DNA from: CAWAYH01 sp963786195
GTDB taxonomy: Bacteria; Acidobacteriota; Vicinamibacteria; Vicinamibacterales; 2-12-FULL-66-21
DNA: 64,000 nt
Assembly (NCBI GenBank): GCA_963786195.1
Contig: CAWAYH010000002.1
Coordinates: 186,001-250,000, forward strand
Reading direction: 5' to 3'
Shown: positions 55,697-63,823 of the stretch, in pieces
How the letters are laid out: each line of letters begins with the position of its first letter
How positions within the stretch are numbered: the stretch's first letter is position 1
Translations under genes and position numbers: made by a program
Notes under the pieces: model-generated
Told to the model about the DNA's origin: nothing
The model's input: the letters and a program-made list of their open reading frames with translations, nothing else
Databases searched by the model: none

Positions 55697-56186
55697 CCGC
55701 CGTGGGGCCGTAAACCGGCGGCAGCGGCACGTCTTTCAATCGCAGGTAGACGGTCAACTGGCCGCGATGATGGATCGAGTGGTTCATGACGAAGCTGCGC
55801 AACGCGCTGATCCTCGGCAGCGTGAAGATCTCGTGCTCGCCTTTCTTGAGCGTCCACGGCACGACCAGCTCGGCGTCGGTGCGGGCCGCCAGGTTCCGGC
55901 GTGCCGACGCGACTTTCTGGTCGAACTCCTGCAATAGCGCCGCTCTCGACGGCGGCAGTCTGGGACGCGAGTCTTCTCCAAGCGCCAGGAGGTCGAGCTC
56001 CTCCTTGTCGAGGATAAAGCTGCACCAGATCGGGATGTTCGCGAGGTGTCCGGACAGTTGCCCGAGCGACATCGACTTGTCGTGCGGCTTCCAGGCGAAC
56101 TCGGCCTCAGGCACGCGGTCGAGAAGCCGCCGCGTCGTGCCCATTTCGTGGTCGTACTCCGGGAGCAGCGCATCGGTGATCGGCAT
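55686..56186 (-). CDS. DinB-family metal-dependent four-helix protein
   Basis: 166 residues from ATG 56186: MPITDALLPEYDHEMGTTRR, EFAWKPHDKSMSLGQLSGHL, ANIPIWCSFILD, VPWTLKKGEHEIFTLPR, ALRSFVMNHSIHHRGQLTVY. The metal-binding His triad is one in SGHLANIP and two in NHSIHHRGQ, as in DinB/YfiT proteins, a superfamily including thiol-dependent transferases. It is cytoplasmic. TATACT ends 8 nt before the ATG, and no Shine-Dalgarno intervenes. Its 3' end overlaps the membrane protein start by 11 nt, suggesting co-expression. Confidence 0.9.
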   Translation of the reverse strand: MPITDALLPEYDHEMGTTRRLLDRVPEAEFAWKPHDKSMSLGQLSGHLANIPIWCSFILDKEELDLLALGEDSRPRLPPSRAALLQEFDQKVASARRNLAARTDAELVVPWTLKKGEHEIFTLPRISALRSFVMNHSIHHRGQLTVYLRLKDVPLPPVYGPTADEQ

Positions 56187-56194
56187 AAGCGGAC

Positions 56195-56200
56195 AGTATA
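56195..56200 (-). promoter_or_regulatory. TATACT -10 element, 8 nt before the DinB start
   Basis: On the minus strand TATACT (plus AGTATA 56195-56200) is followed by 8 nt and ATG 56186. This matches the leaderless spacing seen elsewhere in the window. Confidence 0.5.
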
Positions 56201-56294
56201 CGGGAATTCGATCGCCCTCACGCGTGTTGCGCAACGCGGTCATGAGCACTATTGATTCTTCGCGGGGCGGCAATGCATTATTCTCATTGAGGGA

Positions 56295-56463
56295 GCTACA
56301 ACCTGTCTCATAAGCCTCGTGCGCGTGAGCATGGCGAGCGAGCCACGCGACCGGAGCGCGCCGGCGAAGCGGCGCGCGACCCTTCGACAGGCTCAGGGTC
56401 GCCCTGAGCGACGTCGAAGGGCGAGAGCGCGTGTCGGGGAGTCCGAGGGGCGAAGCCCCTCGG
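56295..56463. repeat. Structured intergenic repeat, copy 3 of 3, carrying an inserted palindrome
   Basis: Hairpin 1 is GCGCGCCG (56356-56363) with CGGCGCGC (56370-56377). A ~42-bp insert at 56380-56421 has nested inverted repeats CCCTTCGAC/GTCGAAGGG and GCTCAGGG/CCCTGAGC, flanked by CGA on both sides. It is absent from copies 1 and 2. Hairpin 2 (CCGAGGGGC/GCCCCTCGG) spans 56444-56464. The LysR ATG at 56477 follows 13 nt later. Confidence 0.9.
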
Positions 56464-56476
56464 TTAATCGATAATC

Positions 56477-57457
56477 ATGGAACTCGAGATTCGACACCTG
56501 AAGCTCGTTCAGGCGATTGCCGACGAGGGGACCGTCACCCGGGCGGCGGATCGTCTGCACCTGACGCAGTCCGCGCTCAGCCACGGGCTCCGCGACGCCG
56601 AGGAGAAGCTCGGCACGCAGCTGTTCCTGCGTCTGCGGCGCAAGATGACGCTTACGCCGGCAGGGGAGCGGCTGCTGGCCGCCGCTCGCGTCCTGCTGGC
56701 AGAGCTGCACCGGGCCGAGGAAGCGGTGCGCGGCACCGGGTCGGGCGACCGCGGTGCGCTGCGCATCAGCACCGAGTGCTTCACCTGTTACCACTGGCTG
56801 CCGTCGCGATTCCAGATATTCCAGCAGGCGTTTCCGAACGTCGAGCTCCAGGTGATGGTGGAAGCCACGCGGCAGCCGTTGCCGTACCTGCTCGACGGCA
56901 AGCTCGACGTGGCGATCGTCCATCACGCCGTTCACGACAAGCGGCTGACGTACCGGCCGCTGTTCCGGGACGAAATCGTGGCGGTCGTCAGACCGGATCA
57001 TCCGCTGGCGCGCCGTCCGTATCTGCGTGCGCAGGACTTTGCCGATCAGCACCTGGTCACCTTCGTCATCCCGAAGGAGGCGAGCCTGCTGTTCCAGAAG
57101 GTGCTCGGCCCGGCCGGCGTGGAGCCGGCGCGCATCTCGTACGTGCAGCTGACGGAAGCCACGATTGAAATGGTCAAGGCGGGAATGGGCATCAGCGCGC
57201 TGCCGAGGTGGGTCGCCGCGCCGTACGTGGACGGCGGCGCGCTGAAGCTCGTGTCGATCACGCCGAAGGGTCTGTACCGGAGTTGGTACGCCGCGCAATT
57301 GAAGAGCGCGTCCGCTCCGCGATACGTCACGGAGTTCGTCGATCTTCTCGCGCGGAACCCGATCCCGCTCGGCAGGAATGCGGCCGAACGCAAGCGGATC
57401 ACGGCGGCGGTGACGCTGCCGGCCGTGACCCCGATGCGTGTCGCTCGCGCCCGGTAA
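56477..57457 (+). CDS. LysR-type transcriptional regulator, MetR-like
   Basis: 326 residues, intact. The wHTH reads ELEIRHLKLVQAIADEGTVT, RAADRLHLTQSALSHGLRDA and EEKLGTQLFLRLRRKMTLTP. The effector domain includes LRISTECFTCYHWLPSRFQI, VELQVMVEATRQPLPYLLDG and IEMVKAGMGISALPRWV. The STECFTCYHWLP and GMGISALPxWV segments resemble MetR, the homocysteine-responsive activator of methionine genes. No met genes lie next to it and only the Asp-box gene is downstream (opposite strand), so the target is not obvious. The start lies immediately after the structured repeat copy 3. Confidence 0.88.
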   Translation: MELEIRHLKLVQAIADEGTVTRAADRLHLTQSALSHGLRDAEEKLGTQLFLRLRRKMTLTPAGERLLAAARVLLAELHRAEEAVRGTGSGDRGALRISTECFTCYHWLPSRFQIFQQAFPNVELQVMVEATRQPLPYLLDGKLDVAIVHHAVHDKRLTYRPLFRDEIVAVVRPDHPLARRPYLRAQDFADQHLVTFVIPKEASLLFQKVLGPAGVEPARISYVQLTEATIEMVKAGMGISALPRWVAAPYVDGGALKLVSITPKGLYRSWYAAQLKSASAPRYVTEFVDLLARNPIPLGRNAAERKRITAAVTLPAVTPMRVARAR

Positions 57458-57466
57458 CGGCCGAGG

Positions 57467-60460
57467 CTACCGGAAGCTGTCTGCTTCGACGAGCAGCGTC
57501 GTCATCAGGTCGCGGCCGCCCACCGACAGCTTGACGATATAGGTGCCCGGATCGACCGCGTTGTCCGGCGCGATGAATGTCGGTCCTCCACCGCGCCCGC
57601 CGCGCCCGCCCCGACCACCTCCACCGCCGCCTCGTCCTTCTGCGCCTTCAGGCGGCGCCGGAGGCGGATTAGGCGTCAGATTCCACTGCACGCGATTGAT
57701 GCCGGCGTCCTTCGTTCCGTTCAGCTCGCGAACGACCCGACCAGCCGTGTCGTTGATCGTGATCTTGACGTCGCCGGCGGGCGCCGCCTTGAGGAAGTAG
57801 CTGATCGTCGCGCCGCCGGCCGGATTCTGACCCCGGAAGTGCTTGGCGCCGCCGAGCCCTCGCGCCAGCATCGTATCTTCTGCCCACGCCGTCGTCGGCC
57901 GGACGTCGAAGAGATGCGCGTCGGTCGTCATGACGGCATCGGCCAGCTGCTGCAACGGCGTGATGTCGTCGATGATCCAGATGCTTCGTCCGTGCGTGCC
58001 CACGATCAGATCGTTGTCGCGCGGATGCACGAGCAGATCGTCGATCCGGACCGTCGGCAGGCCCGTCATGAACTTCTTCCATTCCCTGCCGGCGTTGAGC
58101 GAGATGAAGACCGCGTACTCGGTTCCGAGATAGAGGAGGTTGCGGTTCTTCGGATCCTCGCGCATCACGTTGACGTTGCCCTCCGGCAGGTTGCCGGCAA
58201 TGGACGACCACGTGGCGCCGTAGTCCTTCGTCACGAACACGTACGGTTTGTGATCGTCGCTGCGATGACCGTCGAACGTCACGTAGCACGTGCCGGCGTC
58301 GAAGTGAGACGGTTCGACCCGTGACACGTGCGTCTCTTTCGGAACGCCCTTGACGTTGGCGACGACGTTCTTCCAGGTGGCGCCGCCATCGCGGGTCACC
58401 TGAACGTTGCCGTCGTTCGTGCCCGCCCAGACGACGCCCTGAGCCACGGGCGATTCCCCGATGGTCACGACGTTGCTGTACGACGCCGCGCCGTCGTGCT
58501 TCGACGCCATCGGTGCGGTGCCCTGGACACCCATGATGGGCCGATCGTTTCTCCCGACGTTGTTGGTCAGGTCGGGCGACGCGGTCCACGTGTCGCCGCG
58601 CGTGGTCGACTTGAACACGCGATCCCCACCGAGATAGATCGTGCTCGGATCGTGCGGCGACAGGATGAAGGGCGTGTTCCAGTAGAACCGGAAATTCGTG
58701 CCCGGCGCCGGCGGCGGGACGATGTTGCCCGGTCCGCCGCCACGGCCGCCGCGTCCACCGCCCTGAGCGGCAGGGGCATCGGGATCCGGCGTTCCGCCGC
58801 CCGCCCCCCGTCCACCCTGCCCCGGGAGCGACGGGCCGCTCGGGCGGATACTCCGCGCCTGCCCCGTGCGAAGGTTGTAGCGGTTGGTGTTGCCGTCCTG
58901 CGATTCGGAGTAGCCGATCGTCCAGTCGCGGGGATCGTTCTGGGTGTAGAAACCGTCGCCGCCGCCGATGCGATACCAGTCGGTGATCACGCTGCCGGTG
59001 TTGCTCCGCACGGCGCTCGGGCCGCACCAGGACCCGTTGTCCTGCAGGCCGCCGCAGACGTAGTACGGCTTCCGCATGTCGGCGCTGATCGCGTAGAACT
59101 GCCCGGTCGGCATCGTGCTGACCTCTTCCCACGTGGCGCCCTGGTCGTAGCTCACGTCGAAGCCGCCGTCGTTGCCGATCAACAGATGGTTGCTGTTGCG
59201 CGGGTTGATCCAGAGCGTGTGGTGATCGCCGTGGCTCTGGCCCCCCATGGGCTGGAACGTCTTGCCGCCGTCGATGGACTTCGACGCCCCCGCGCCCAGC
59301 GTGTAGATGATCTGGTCGTTGTTCGGGTCGACGCGAATCTTGCTGTAGTACATCGGGCGGTTGTTGTTGTCGCTCATGAACCGCCACGACTGCCCGCCAT
59401 CGTCCGATCGCCACACGCCGTTCGTTTCGTTCGGATCCGGCGGAGGACCTTCCCCGCGGCCGCCGCGCCCGCCGCCGCCTCCGCCTCCACCACCGCCGCC
59501 GCGGCCCTGGCCCGGCTGCACGAGGGTTCCATCGCGGTTGACGCCAGCGCCCGTGCCGCCGCTCGGCCCGACTTCAATCTGCGCGAGGATCACATTCGGT
59601 TTGGTGCGGCAGATGTCCAGTCCGATGCGGCCGATGATGGGATTGTTCGGCAGGCCGTTGCCTGTCACGTTCGTCCAGCTCTTGCCGCCATCGGTCGTCT
59701 TCCAGATCCCGCTGCCCGGTCCGCCGCCGTTGAATCCCCACGCCGTCCGCCGTCGCTGATAGGACGACGCCCACAAGGTGTCGGGCTCGGTCGGATGCAT
59801 GACCAGGTCGATGAATCCCGTGTCGTTGTTGATGAACTTCGTGTTCGTCCACGTCTTCCCGCCGTCGCTCGACTTGTACAGCCCGCGTTCGGCGTTTGCA
59901 CCAAAGAGGTGTCCCGCGGCGGCCACATAGACGATGTTCGGATCGGTCGGGTGGATGACGACCTTGGCAATCGTCTGCGTCTCCTTCAACCCGGAGAACG
60001 CAAAGGTCTTTCCCCCGTCCGTCGATTTGTAGATCCCTCCGCCGAAAGAGGAGCTCTGCCGGTTGTTCGGCTCGCCGGTGCCGACGAACACAATCTGCGG
60101 ATTGGATCGCGACACCGCGATGTCGCCGATCGACGTCACCGGCTGCTCGTCGAAGAGCGGGGTCCAGGTCGTGGCGTTGTTCTCGGTCTTCCAGACGCCG
60201 CCCGTCGCGTAGCCCAGGTAGATGGTGGACGGGTTGTTCTCGTCGACGGTGATGTCGTCGAGACGGCCGCCCATCGCCGTCGGGCCAATCGATCGCCAGA
60301 CGAAGCGCTGCAGGAGGGGGTCCTTCGACTGGTTGATCGCCGGCGGCGGTACAGGGGGCGGCTGGCCCTGGGGCTGCTCGGCCAGCAGGCCCCGACCGCC
60401 GATTGTGCAGAGGCCAAATCCAGCCAATACCAACAGGTGGGTGCGCACGCGTCCGCCCAT
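57467..60460 (-). CDS. Secreted Asp-box (VPS10/BNR-like) beta-propeller protein
   Basis: 997 residues, intact, with signal peptide THLLVLAGFGLCTIGG. At least eight Asp-box motifs are visible: STDGGKTFAFS, SSDGGKTWTNT, TTDGGKSWTNV, SDDGGQSWRFM, SIDGGKTFQPM, TRDGGATWKNV and similar, the repeat of sortilin-like and glycosidase propellers, probably two propellers. Two Gly/Arg-rich loops (GQGRGGGGGGGGGGGRGGRG near 320 and GGRGAGGGTPDPDAP-type near 545) interrupt it, and a third lies near the C-terminus. The last ~100 residues (KITINDTAGRVVRELNGTKD ... PGTYIVKLSVGGRDLMTTLL) form a FlgD-like Ig fold. There is no catalytic Asp/Glu signature. Likely an extracellular or periplasmic binding protein. Confidence 0.85.
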   Translation of the reverse strand: MGGRVRTHLLVLAGFGLCTIGGRGLLAEQPQGQPPPVPPPAINQSKDPLLQRFVWRSIGPTAMGGRLDDITVDENNPSTIYLGYATGGVWKTENNATTWTPLFDEQPVTSIGDIAVSRSNPQIVFVGTGEPNNRQSSSFGGGIYKSTDGGKTFAFSGLKETQTIAKVVIHPTDPNIVYVAAAGHLFGANAERGLYKSSDGGKTWTNTKFINNDTGFIDLVMHPTEPDTLWASSYQRRRTAWGFNGGGPGSGIWKTTDGGKSWTNVTGNGLPNNPIIGRIGLDICRTKPNVILAQIEVGPSGGTGAGVNRDGTLVQPGQGRGGGGGGGGGGGRGGRGEGPPPDPNETNGVWRSDDGGQSWRFMSDNNNRPMYYSKIRVDPNNDQIIYTLGAGASKSIDGGKTFQPMGGQSHGDHHTLWINPRNSNHLLIGNDGGFDVSYDQGATWEEVSTMPTGQFYAISADMRKPYYVCGGLQDNGSWCGPSAVRSNTGSVITDWYRIGGGDGFYTQNDPRDWTIGYSESQDGNTNRYNLRTGQARSIRPSGPSLPGQGGRGAGGGTPDPDAPAAQGGGRGGRGGGPGNIVPPPAPGTNFRFYWNTPFILSPHDPSTIYLGGDRVFKSTTRGDTWTASPDLTNNVGRNDRPIMGVQGTAPMASKHDGAASYSNVVTIGESPVAQGVVWAGTNDGNVQVTRDGGATWKNVVANVKGVPKETHVSRVEPSHFDAGTCYVTFDGHRSDDHKPYVFVTKDYGATWSSIAGNLPEGNVNVMREDPKNRNLLYLGTEYAVFISLNAGREWKKFMTGLPTVRIDDLLVHPRDNDLIVGTHGRSIWIIDDITPLQQLADAVMTTDAHLFDVRPTTAWAEDTMLARGLGGAKHFRGQNPAGGATISYFLKAAPAGDVKITINDTAGRVVRELNGTKDAGINRVQWNLTPNPPPAPPEGAEGRGGGGGGRGGRGGRGGGPTFIAPDNAVDPGTYIVKLSVGGRDLMTTLLVEADSFR

Positions 60461-60548
60461 CGTCAGTCTCCTTTTGAGCTGCCCAGGGGCACCCCGAGCG
60501 GTCCCGTGGCCAATTGAGGCGAATCTACGACGAACGCTAGGAGAACGC

Positions 60549-61124
60549 TTACCTGCTGAAGTCGACTTTCGGTAGTTTCTTGGCGTCCGCCGGCGCCTCG
60601 AAGTAGGGGTATTCCTTGAAGCCGAAAACCTTGGCGGTCACGTTCGATGGGAAGCTGCGGCGCAGTGTGTTGAACTGCTGCACCTGTTCGTTGTAGCGCA
60701 TGCGCGCGACCGAGATCCGGCTCTCGGTTCCAGCCAGTTCGTCCTGAAGCCGTTGAAAGTTGGCGTCAGACTTGAGCTGAGGATAGTTCTCGACGACCAC
60801 CAGCAACCTGCCGAGTGCGCTGTCCTGCGCCTTTGCCGCCTCGACCTGTTCCGCGGGTGTCTTCGCGTTCAAGAGTCGCGAGCGCGATTCTGCAACCGCC
60901 GTGAAGATGTCGCGCTCCTGACTGGCGTAGCCCTTGACGGTTTCGACCAGATTGGGAATCAGATCGTTCCGCCGCTGCAACTGATTCTGCACCTCGGACC
61001 AGGCCCCCTTGATGGCTTCCTCCTGCCCCGTGAACTTGTTGTACGAACAGCCAGCCAGCCCGATCGAGGTGATCGCAGTCAGCACTGCCAGCAGGACAGG
61101 TCGAGATGACGTTTTCATGGCCAT
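60549..61124 (-). CDS. lemA: LemA family lipoprotein
   Basis: ~191 residues from ATG 61124 or 61118 (MAMKTSSRPVLLA). Signal TAITSIGLAGCSYN has the lipid Cys. The helical domain reads GAWSEVQNQLQRRNDLIPNL, VETVKGYASQERDIFTAVAE, AEQVEAAKAQDSALGRLLVV, VENYPQLKSDANFQRLQDEL, SRISVARMRYNEQVQQFNTL and RRSFPSNVTAKVFGFKEYPY, all LemA hallmarks (NDLIPNLV, YPxLKS, RRxxP). An apparent 32-residue upstream extension (GHGTRTRNAEHGTRDTEKG) is translation of the tandem repeat at 61141-61222 and should not be included. It precedes the TPM gene by a repeat, a common gene pairing. Confidence 0.93.
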   Translation of the reverse strand: MAMKTSSRPVLLAVLTAITSIGLAGCSYNKFTGQEEAIKGAWSEVQNQLQRRNDLIPNLVETVKGYASQERDIFTAVAESRSRLLNAKTPAEQVEAAKAQDSALGRLLVVVENYPQLKSDANFQRLQDELAGTESRISVARMRYNEQVQQFNTLRRSFPSNVTAKVFGFKEYPYFEAPADAKKLPKVDFSR

Positions 61125-61140
61125 TCCCTCTTCACCTTTT

Positions 61141-61222
61141 TCCGTGTCCCGTGTCCCGTGTTCTGCGTTCCGTGTTCGTGTTCCGTGTCCCTTTACCATT
61201 TTCCCTTTGCCATTTTCCATTT
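61141..61222. repeat. CCGTGTC-type imperfect tandem repeats between lemA and the TPM gene
   Basis: Units like CCCGTGT and TTCCGTG, then CCATTTTCCCTTTG-type repeats, fill 61141-61222. The TPM stop lies at 61227, 5 nt away. Confidence 0.75.
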
Positions 61223-61226
61223 CACT

Positions 61227-62051
61227 CTACCACCCCCCCGACGCGCCGCCGCCCCCACTTCGTCCGCCACCGAACCCGCCAAATCCGCCGCCGCCTCCAC
61301 CGCCCCCGAAGCCGCCGAATCCGCCACCGAATCCGCCTGAACCGCCACCAAACGGACCGACTCCGCTGTTCCATCCGCTCCATGGACCGCCGCCCCACGG
61401 ATACCGCCGGCGGCGGCGCCGTCCGGACGTTCGGCTGATGATCAGGATGAGGATCAAGATGACGATCACGACGACCAGTCCGGTCGGGAGGCCGCCGGAC
61501 GGCGCCGGACGAGAGACGGGAGTCGGCCGCGGCACATCCTGCAGCGACACTCCCCGGCGCTCGGCGATTCGATTGACGATCTGGGCGACGCCGGCCAACA
61601 GCCCCCGGCCATACTGTCCCTGCCTGAATGGCGGCGTGATCTCATTCCGGATGGTCTGACCGGCAAAGCCGTCGGTCACGAACGGTTCGAGACCGTACCC
61701 GACCTCGATGCCGACCTTGCGGTCCTCGACTGCGACGACGATCAGCAGACCGTTGTCCTTCCCGCGCTCCCCGATGCCCCTGCCCCCGTTTTCGAACATC
61801 TTGACGGCGTATTGCTTGATGTCACCGTAGTAGGGCTGAAACGTCCGCACGGTCGCGACGACGACGACGTCGCCGGTGGCCTTTTGCAGGGCGAGGATGC
61901 GCTTTTCGATGTCGCGTTCGCTCGCAGGGTCGATGATGTTCGCGAAGTCGTTGACGGGCGCGGTCAGGACCGGGATCTGGGGTTGTGCCTCGAGCGCGGC
62001 GCGCAGCATCAGGACGATGAGCAGCACGCACGAGGCCCGGATGGTCTTCAC
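61227..62051 (-). CDS. TPM_phosphatase (YgcG-type) membrane protein with Gly-rich tail
   Basis: ~274 residues from GTG 62051 (VKTIRASCVLLIVLMLRAAL, signal), which shares GTGA with the previous stop. The TPM domain reads LTAPVNDFANIIDPASERDI, KATGDVVVVATVRTFQPYYG, KMFENGGRGIGERGKDNGLL, VAVEDRKVGIEVGYGLEPFV, TDGFAGQTIRNEITPPFRQG. A TM (GLVVVIVILILILIISR) is followed by an Arg cluster and ~70 residues of FGGGSGGFGGGFGGFGG. The family is linked to thylakoid TLP18.3 and YgcG proteins. It pairs with LemA. The single-base break lies upstream in the next gene (~62120), not here. Confidence 0.88.
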   Translation of the reverse strand: MKTIRASCVLLIVLMLRAALEAQPQIPVLTAPVNDFANIIDPASERDIEKRILALQKATGDVVVVATVRTFQPYYGDIKQYAVKMFENGGRGIGERGKDNGLLIVVAVEDRKVGIEVGYGLEPFVTDGFAGQTIRNEITPPFRQGQYGRGLLAGVAQIVNRIAERRGVSLQDVPRPTPVSRPAPSGGLPTGLVVVIVILILILIISRTSGRRRRRRYPWGGGPWSGWNSGVGPFGGGSGGFGGGFGGFGGGGGGGGFGGFGGGRSGGGGASGGW

Positions 62052-62774
62052 GTGTGGCGCCATTCGTCGACGTACGCCCAGATTCGTTCGGTTGCGCTGA
62101 TGTAGCGGGTCAGGAGCGCCGTGTGATCGGCGACGGTTCTTGCCGCCGGGAAGGCAGAAGACTTCCGACACCAACGAGCCCGGAATCCCGATCGTCCGCT
62201 CGGCCGCTTCCGCGAGGTCCTCGTCTGATGACGTCTCGATGCCGTTCAAGCGCGTGATGTTGGCGAGCAGACGTCTGAAGGCCGGCACGGATCGGGCGAT
62301 GAGCAATTCCAGGTTGCGCGGATCGCGGCCGTTCTCGAGAAAGCCTTCGCGCAGGTGAATCAGGTGGCTCTTCGCCTGTTGCTCGCACGCGCGACGGCGA
62401 TCGGCGTCCGCCACGTGCGCCCCCGCAAAGGGGTCGGTGCCCGCGATGATGACGTGCTTCGCGAGGATCTCGCCGTACTCCAGCGGGAAGACGTCGAGGG
62501 TTCGACGGAACTCGGCAGGCGTGAGCAGCAGCGGCACGTGCAGCGCCCGGCGGTTCCAGCCGTCGACGAGCGGCAGGCACCGCGCAAGATCCTCGAAGGT
62601 CAAGCGCTCGACGAGCGCCAGCGTATGAAGGGTGCGATCCGGGTTCGTTCCCGAGGTCTCGTAGGCGACGAGCGACTGGAGGCGGGTCCCGAAGACATCA
62701 CCGAGCTCGGCCAGCAGCGACTCGAGCGCTGCACGCTCGCCCTGCGTCAGCGCGACAGCAGACGTTGGGGCCAT
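62048..62774 (-). CDS. Nucleotidyltransferase-like hypothetical protein, one frameshift
   Basis: ~242 residues from ATG 62774. ERAALESLLAELGDVFGTRL and QSLVAYETSGTNP resemble the first strands of nucleotidyltransferase folds, but the catalytic GS-Asp-Asp motif is not seen. Helices follow: TFEDLARCLPLVDGWNRRAL, FRRTLDVFPLEYGEILAKHV, ACEQQAKSHLIHLREGFLEN, AFRRLLANITRLNG, and, after a break near 62138, ALLTRYISATERIWAYVDEW then RHT-stop at 62048-62050. The stop overlaps the TPM start (GTGA). A TATAAT lies 7 nt upstream of the ATG. Function unknown; it forms an operon with TPM and LemA. Confidence 0.65.
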
Positions 62775-62781
62775 CCACGAC

Positions 62782-62787
62782 ATTATA
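62782..62787 (-). promoter_or_regulatory. TATAAT -10 element, 7 nt before the nucleotidyltransferase-like start
   Basis: On the minus strand TATAAT (plus ATTATA 62782-62787) is followed by 7 nt and then ATG 62774. An earlier ATG (62783) overlaps the hexamer itself and would place the start upstream of the predicted transcript, so ATG 62774 is preferred. It is a strong leaderless-promoter candidate. Confidence 0.6.
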
Positions 62788-62840
62788 CTGACGGGGAAGT
62801 ATCGCGAACGGGGCACCGTGCACCGTTCGCGTCATCAATC

Positions 62841-63803
62841 ATGCAGCTTCGTACGATCAACATCGGCTGTTTCGGCGGCGGCACGGGATTGCCGAGCCTG
62901 CTCGGCGGACTGAAAGCCAATCCCTGGCTGATGGTGCACGCGATCGTCACCATGTTCGACAGCGGAGGCAGCTCGGGGCAGCTTCGCGACGAACTGGGCG
63001 TCCTGCCGCCCGGTGACGTGCTGCGGTGCGCGCTGGCGCTCGCGCGCAACGAGCGCGAGGCGCGCAACGTGCTGCTGGCGCGCCTGCCGATGCCCGAGCA
63101 CGAACGCCTGCGCGGTCATACGGGCGGGAATCTCCTGTTGTCGATGATGGAACGCTACAGCGGGGATTTCCTTGCCGCCGTCGACGGGCTGCGTGCGCTG
63201 CTCGGGTGCGAGGGTCGCGTGTGGCCAGTCAGCATCGAGCAGGCGAGCTTGTGCGCGGCGTACGGCGACGGTTCCACGACGCGCGGAGAAGTCGAGGTCG
63301 ACGCCGGGCAGACTGCAGGGCACGCGATCACGCGCTTGTGGCTCGAGCCGGAAGTTCGTCTCCACGATGCGGCGGCCGCGGCGATCGAGACGTTCGATGC
63401 CGCCGTGATTGGTCCCGGCAGCTTCTACACGAGCCTCATGCCGATCTTCCTCGTGCGCGGTGCTCCGGAAGCGATCCGCAAGGTGAAGGGGCCCATTGCA
63501 CTGGTGTCGAACCTGCTGACCGAGGGCCGCGGCATGTGGGACTTCACGGCCGGTGAAGCGGTTCGGCGGATCGGCGAGACGATCGGACGTCCGGTCGACG
63601 TCGTGATCTTCAACACGATGAGGCCGTCGCAGGCGACGCTGGCTCTCTATCTGGACGAGCACAAACGTCCGCTGGAGCTCGGCGACGTGCCACCCTCGTG
63701 CGAGATCGTGGAAGGGGAGTTCTGGAGCGACGACATCGCCCGGCACGACCGCCGCCGCCTCGCGCAGGCGGTCTGGGCCGTGCTGGCGAAGCGGCTCTTC
63801 TGA
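62841..63803 (+). CDS. yvcK: YvcK/CofD-like (UPF0052) gluconeogenesis factor
   Basis: 320 residues, intact: INIGCFGGGTGLPSLLGGLK (GGGTG nucleotide-binding turn), AIVTMFDSGGSSGQLRDELG, LPPGDVLRCALALA, RGHTGGNLLLSMMERYSGDF, FDAAVIGPGSFYTSLMPIFL, VSNLLTEGRGMWDF and VVIFNTMRPSQATLALY. These are the UPF0052/YvcK signatures. Members bind UDP-GlcNAc and support cell-wall precursor supply and growth on gluconeogenic carbon; in Bacillus YvcK is a substrate of Ser/Thr kinases. It lies divergent to the nucleotidyltransferase-TPM-LemA operon with a 66-nt spacer. Confidence 0.93.
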   Translation: MQLRTINIGCFGGGTGLPSLLGGLKANPWLMVHAIVTMFDSGGSSGQLRDELGVLPPGDVLRCALALARNEREARNVLLARLPMPEHERLRGHTGGNLLLSMMERYSGDFLAAVDGLRALLGCEGRVWPVSIEQASLCAAYGDGSTTRGEVEVDAGQTAGHAITRLWLEPEVRLHDAAAAAIETFDAAVIGPGSFYTSLMPIFLVRGAPEAIRKVKGPIALVSNLLTEGRGMWDFTAGEAVRRIGETIGRPVDVVIFNTMRPSQATLALYLDEHKRPLELGDVPPSCEIVEGEFWSDDIARHDRRRLAQAVWAVLAKRLF

Positions 63804-63823
63804 CGCGGCGCGTCTAGCGCACG

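Noticed and set aside
58328..60517. A 729-residue open frame on the plus strand opposite the Asp-box protein (and other long antisense frames, e.g. 11634-12899 plus, 44745-46499 minus, 7722-9095 plus).
   Set aside because: They mirror GC-rich codon usage of the true genes, show Arg/Val/Ala/Gly-heavy composition, no recognisable domain, and lie exactly opposite well-supported proteins.
61125..61220. A longer LemA start at 61220 giving 32 more residues.
   Set aside because: The extra residues (GTRTRNAEHGTRD type) are translation of the CCGTGTC tandem repeat and precede a clear lipoprotein signal.
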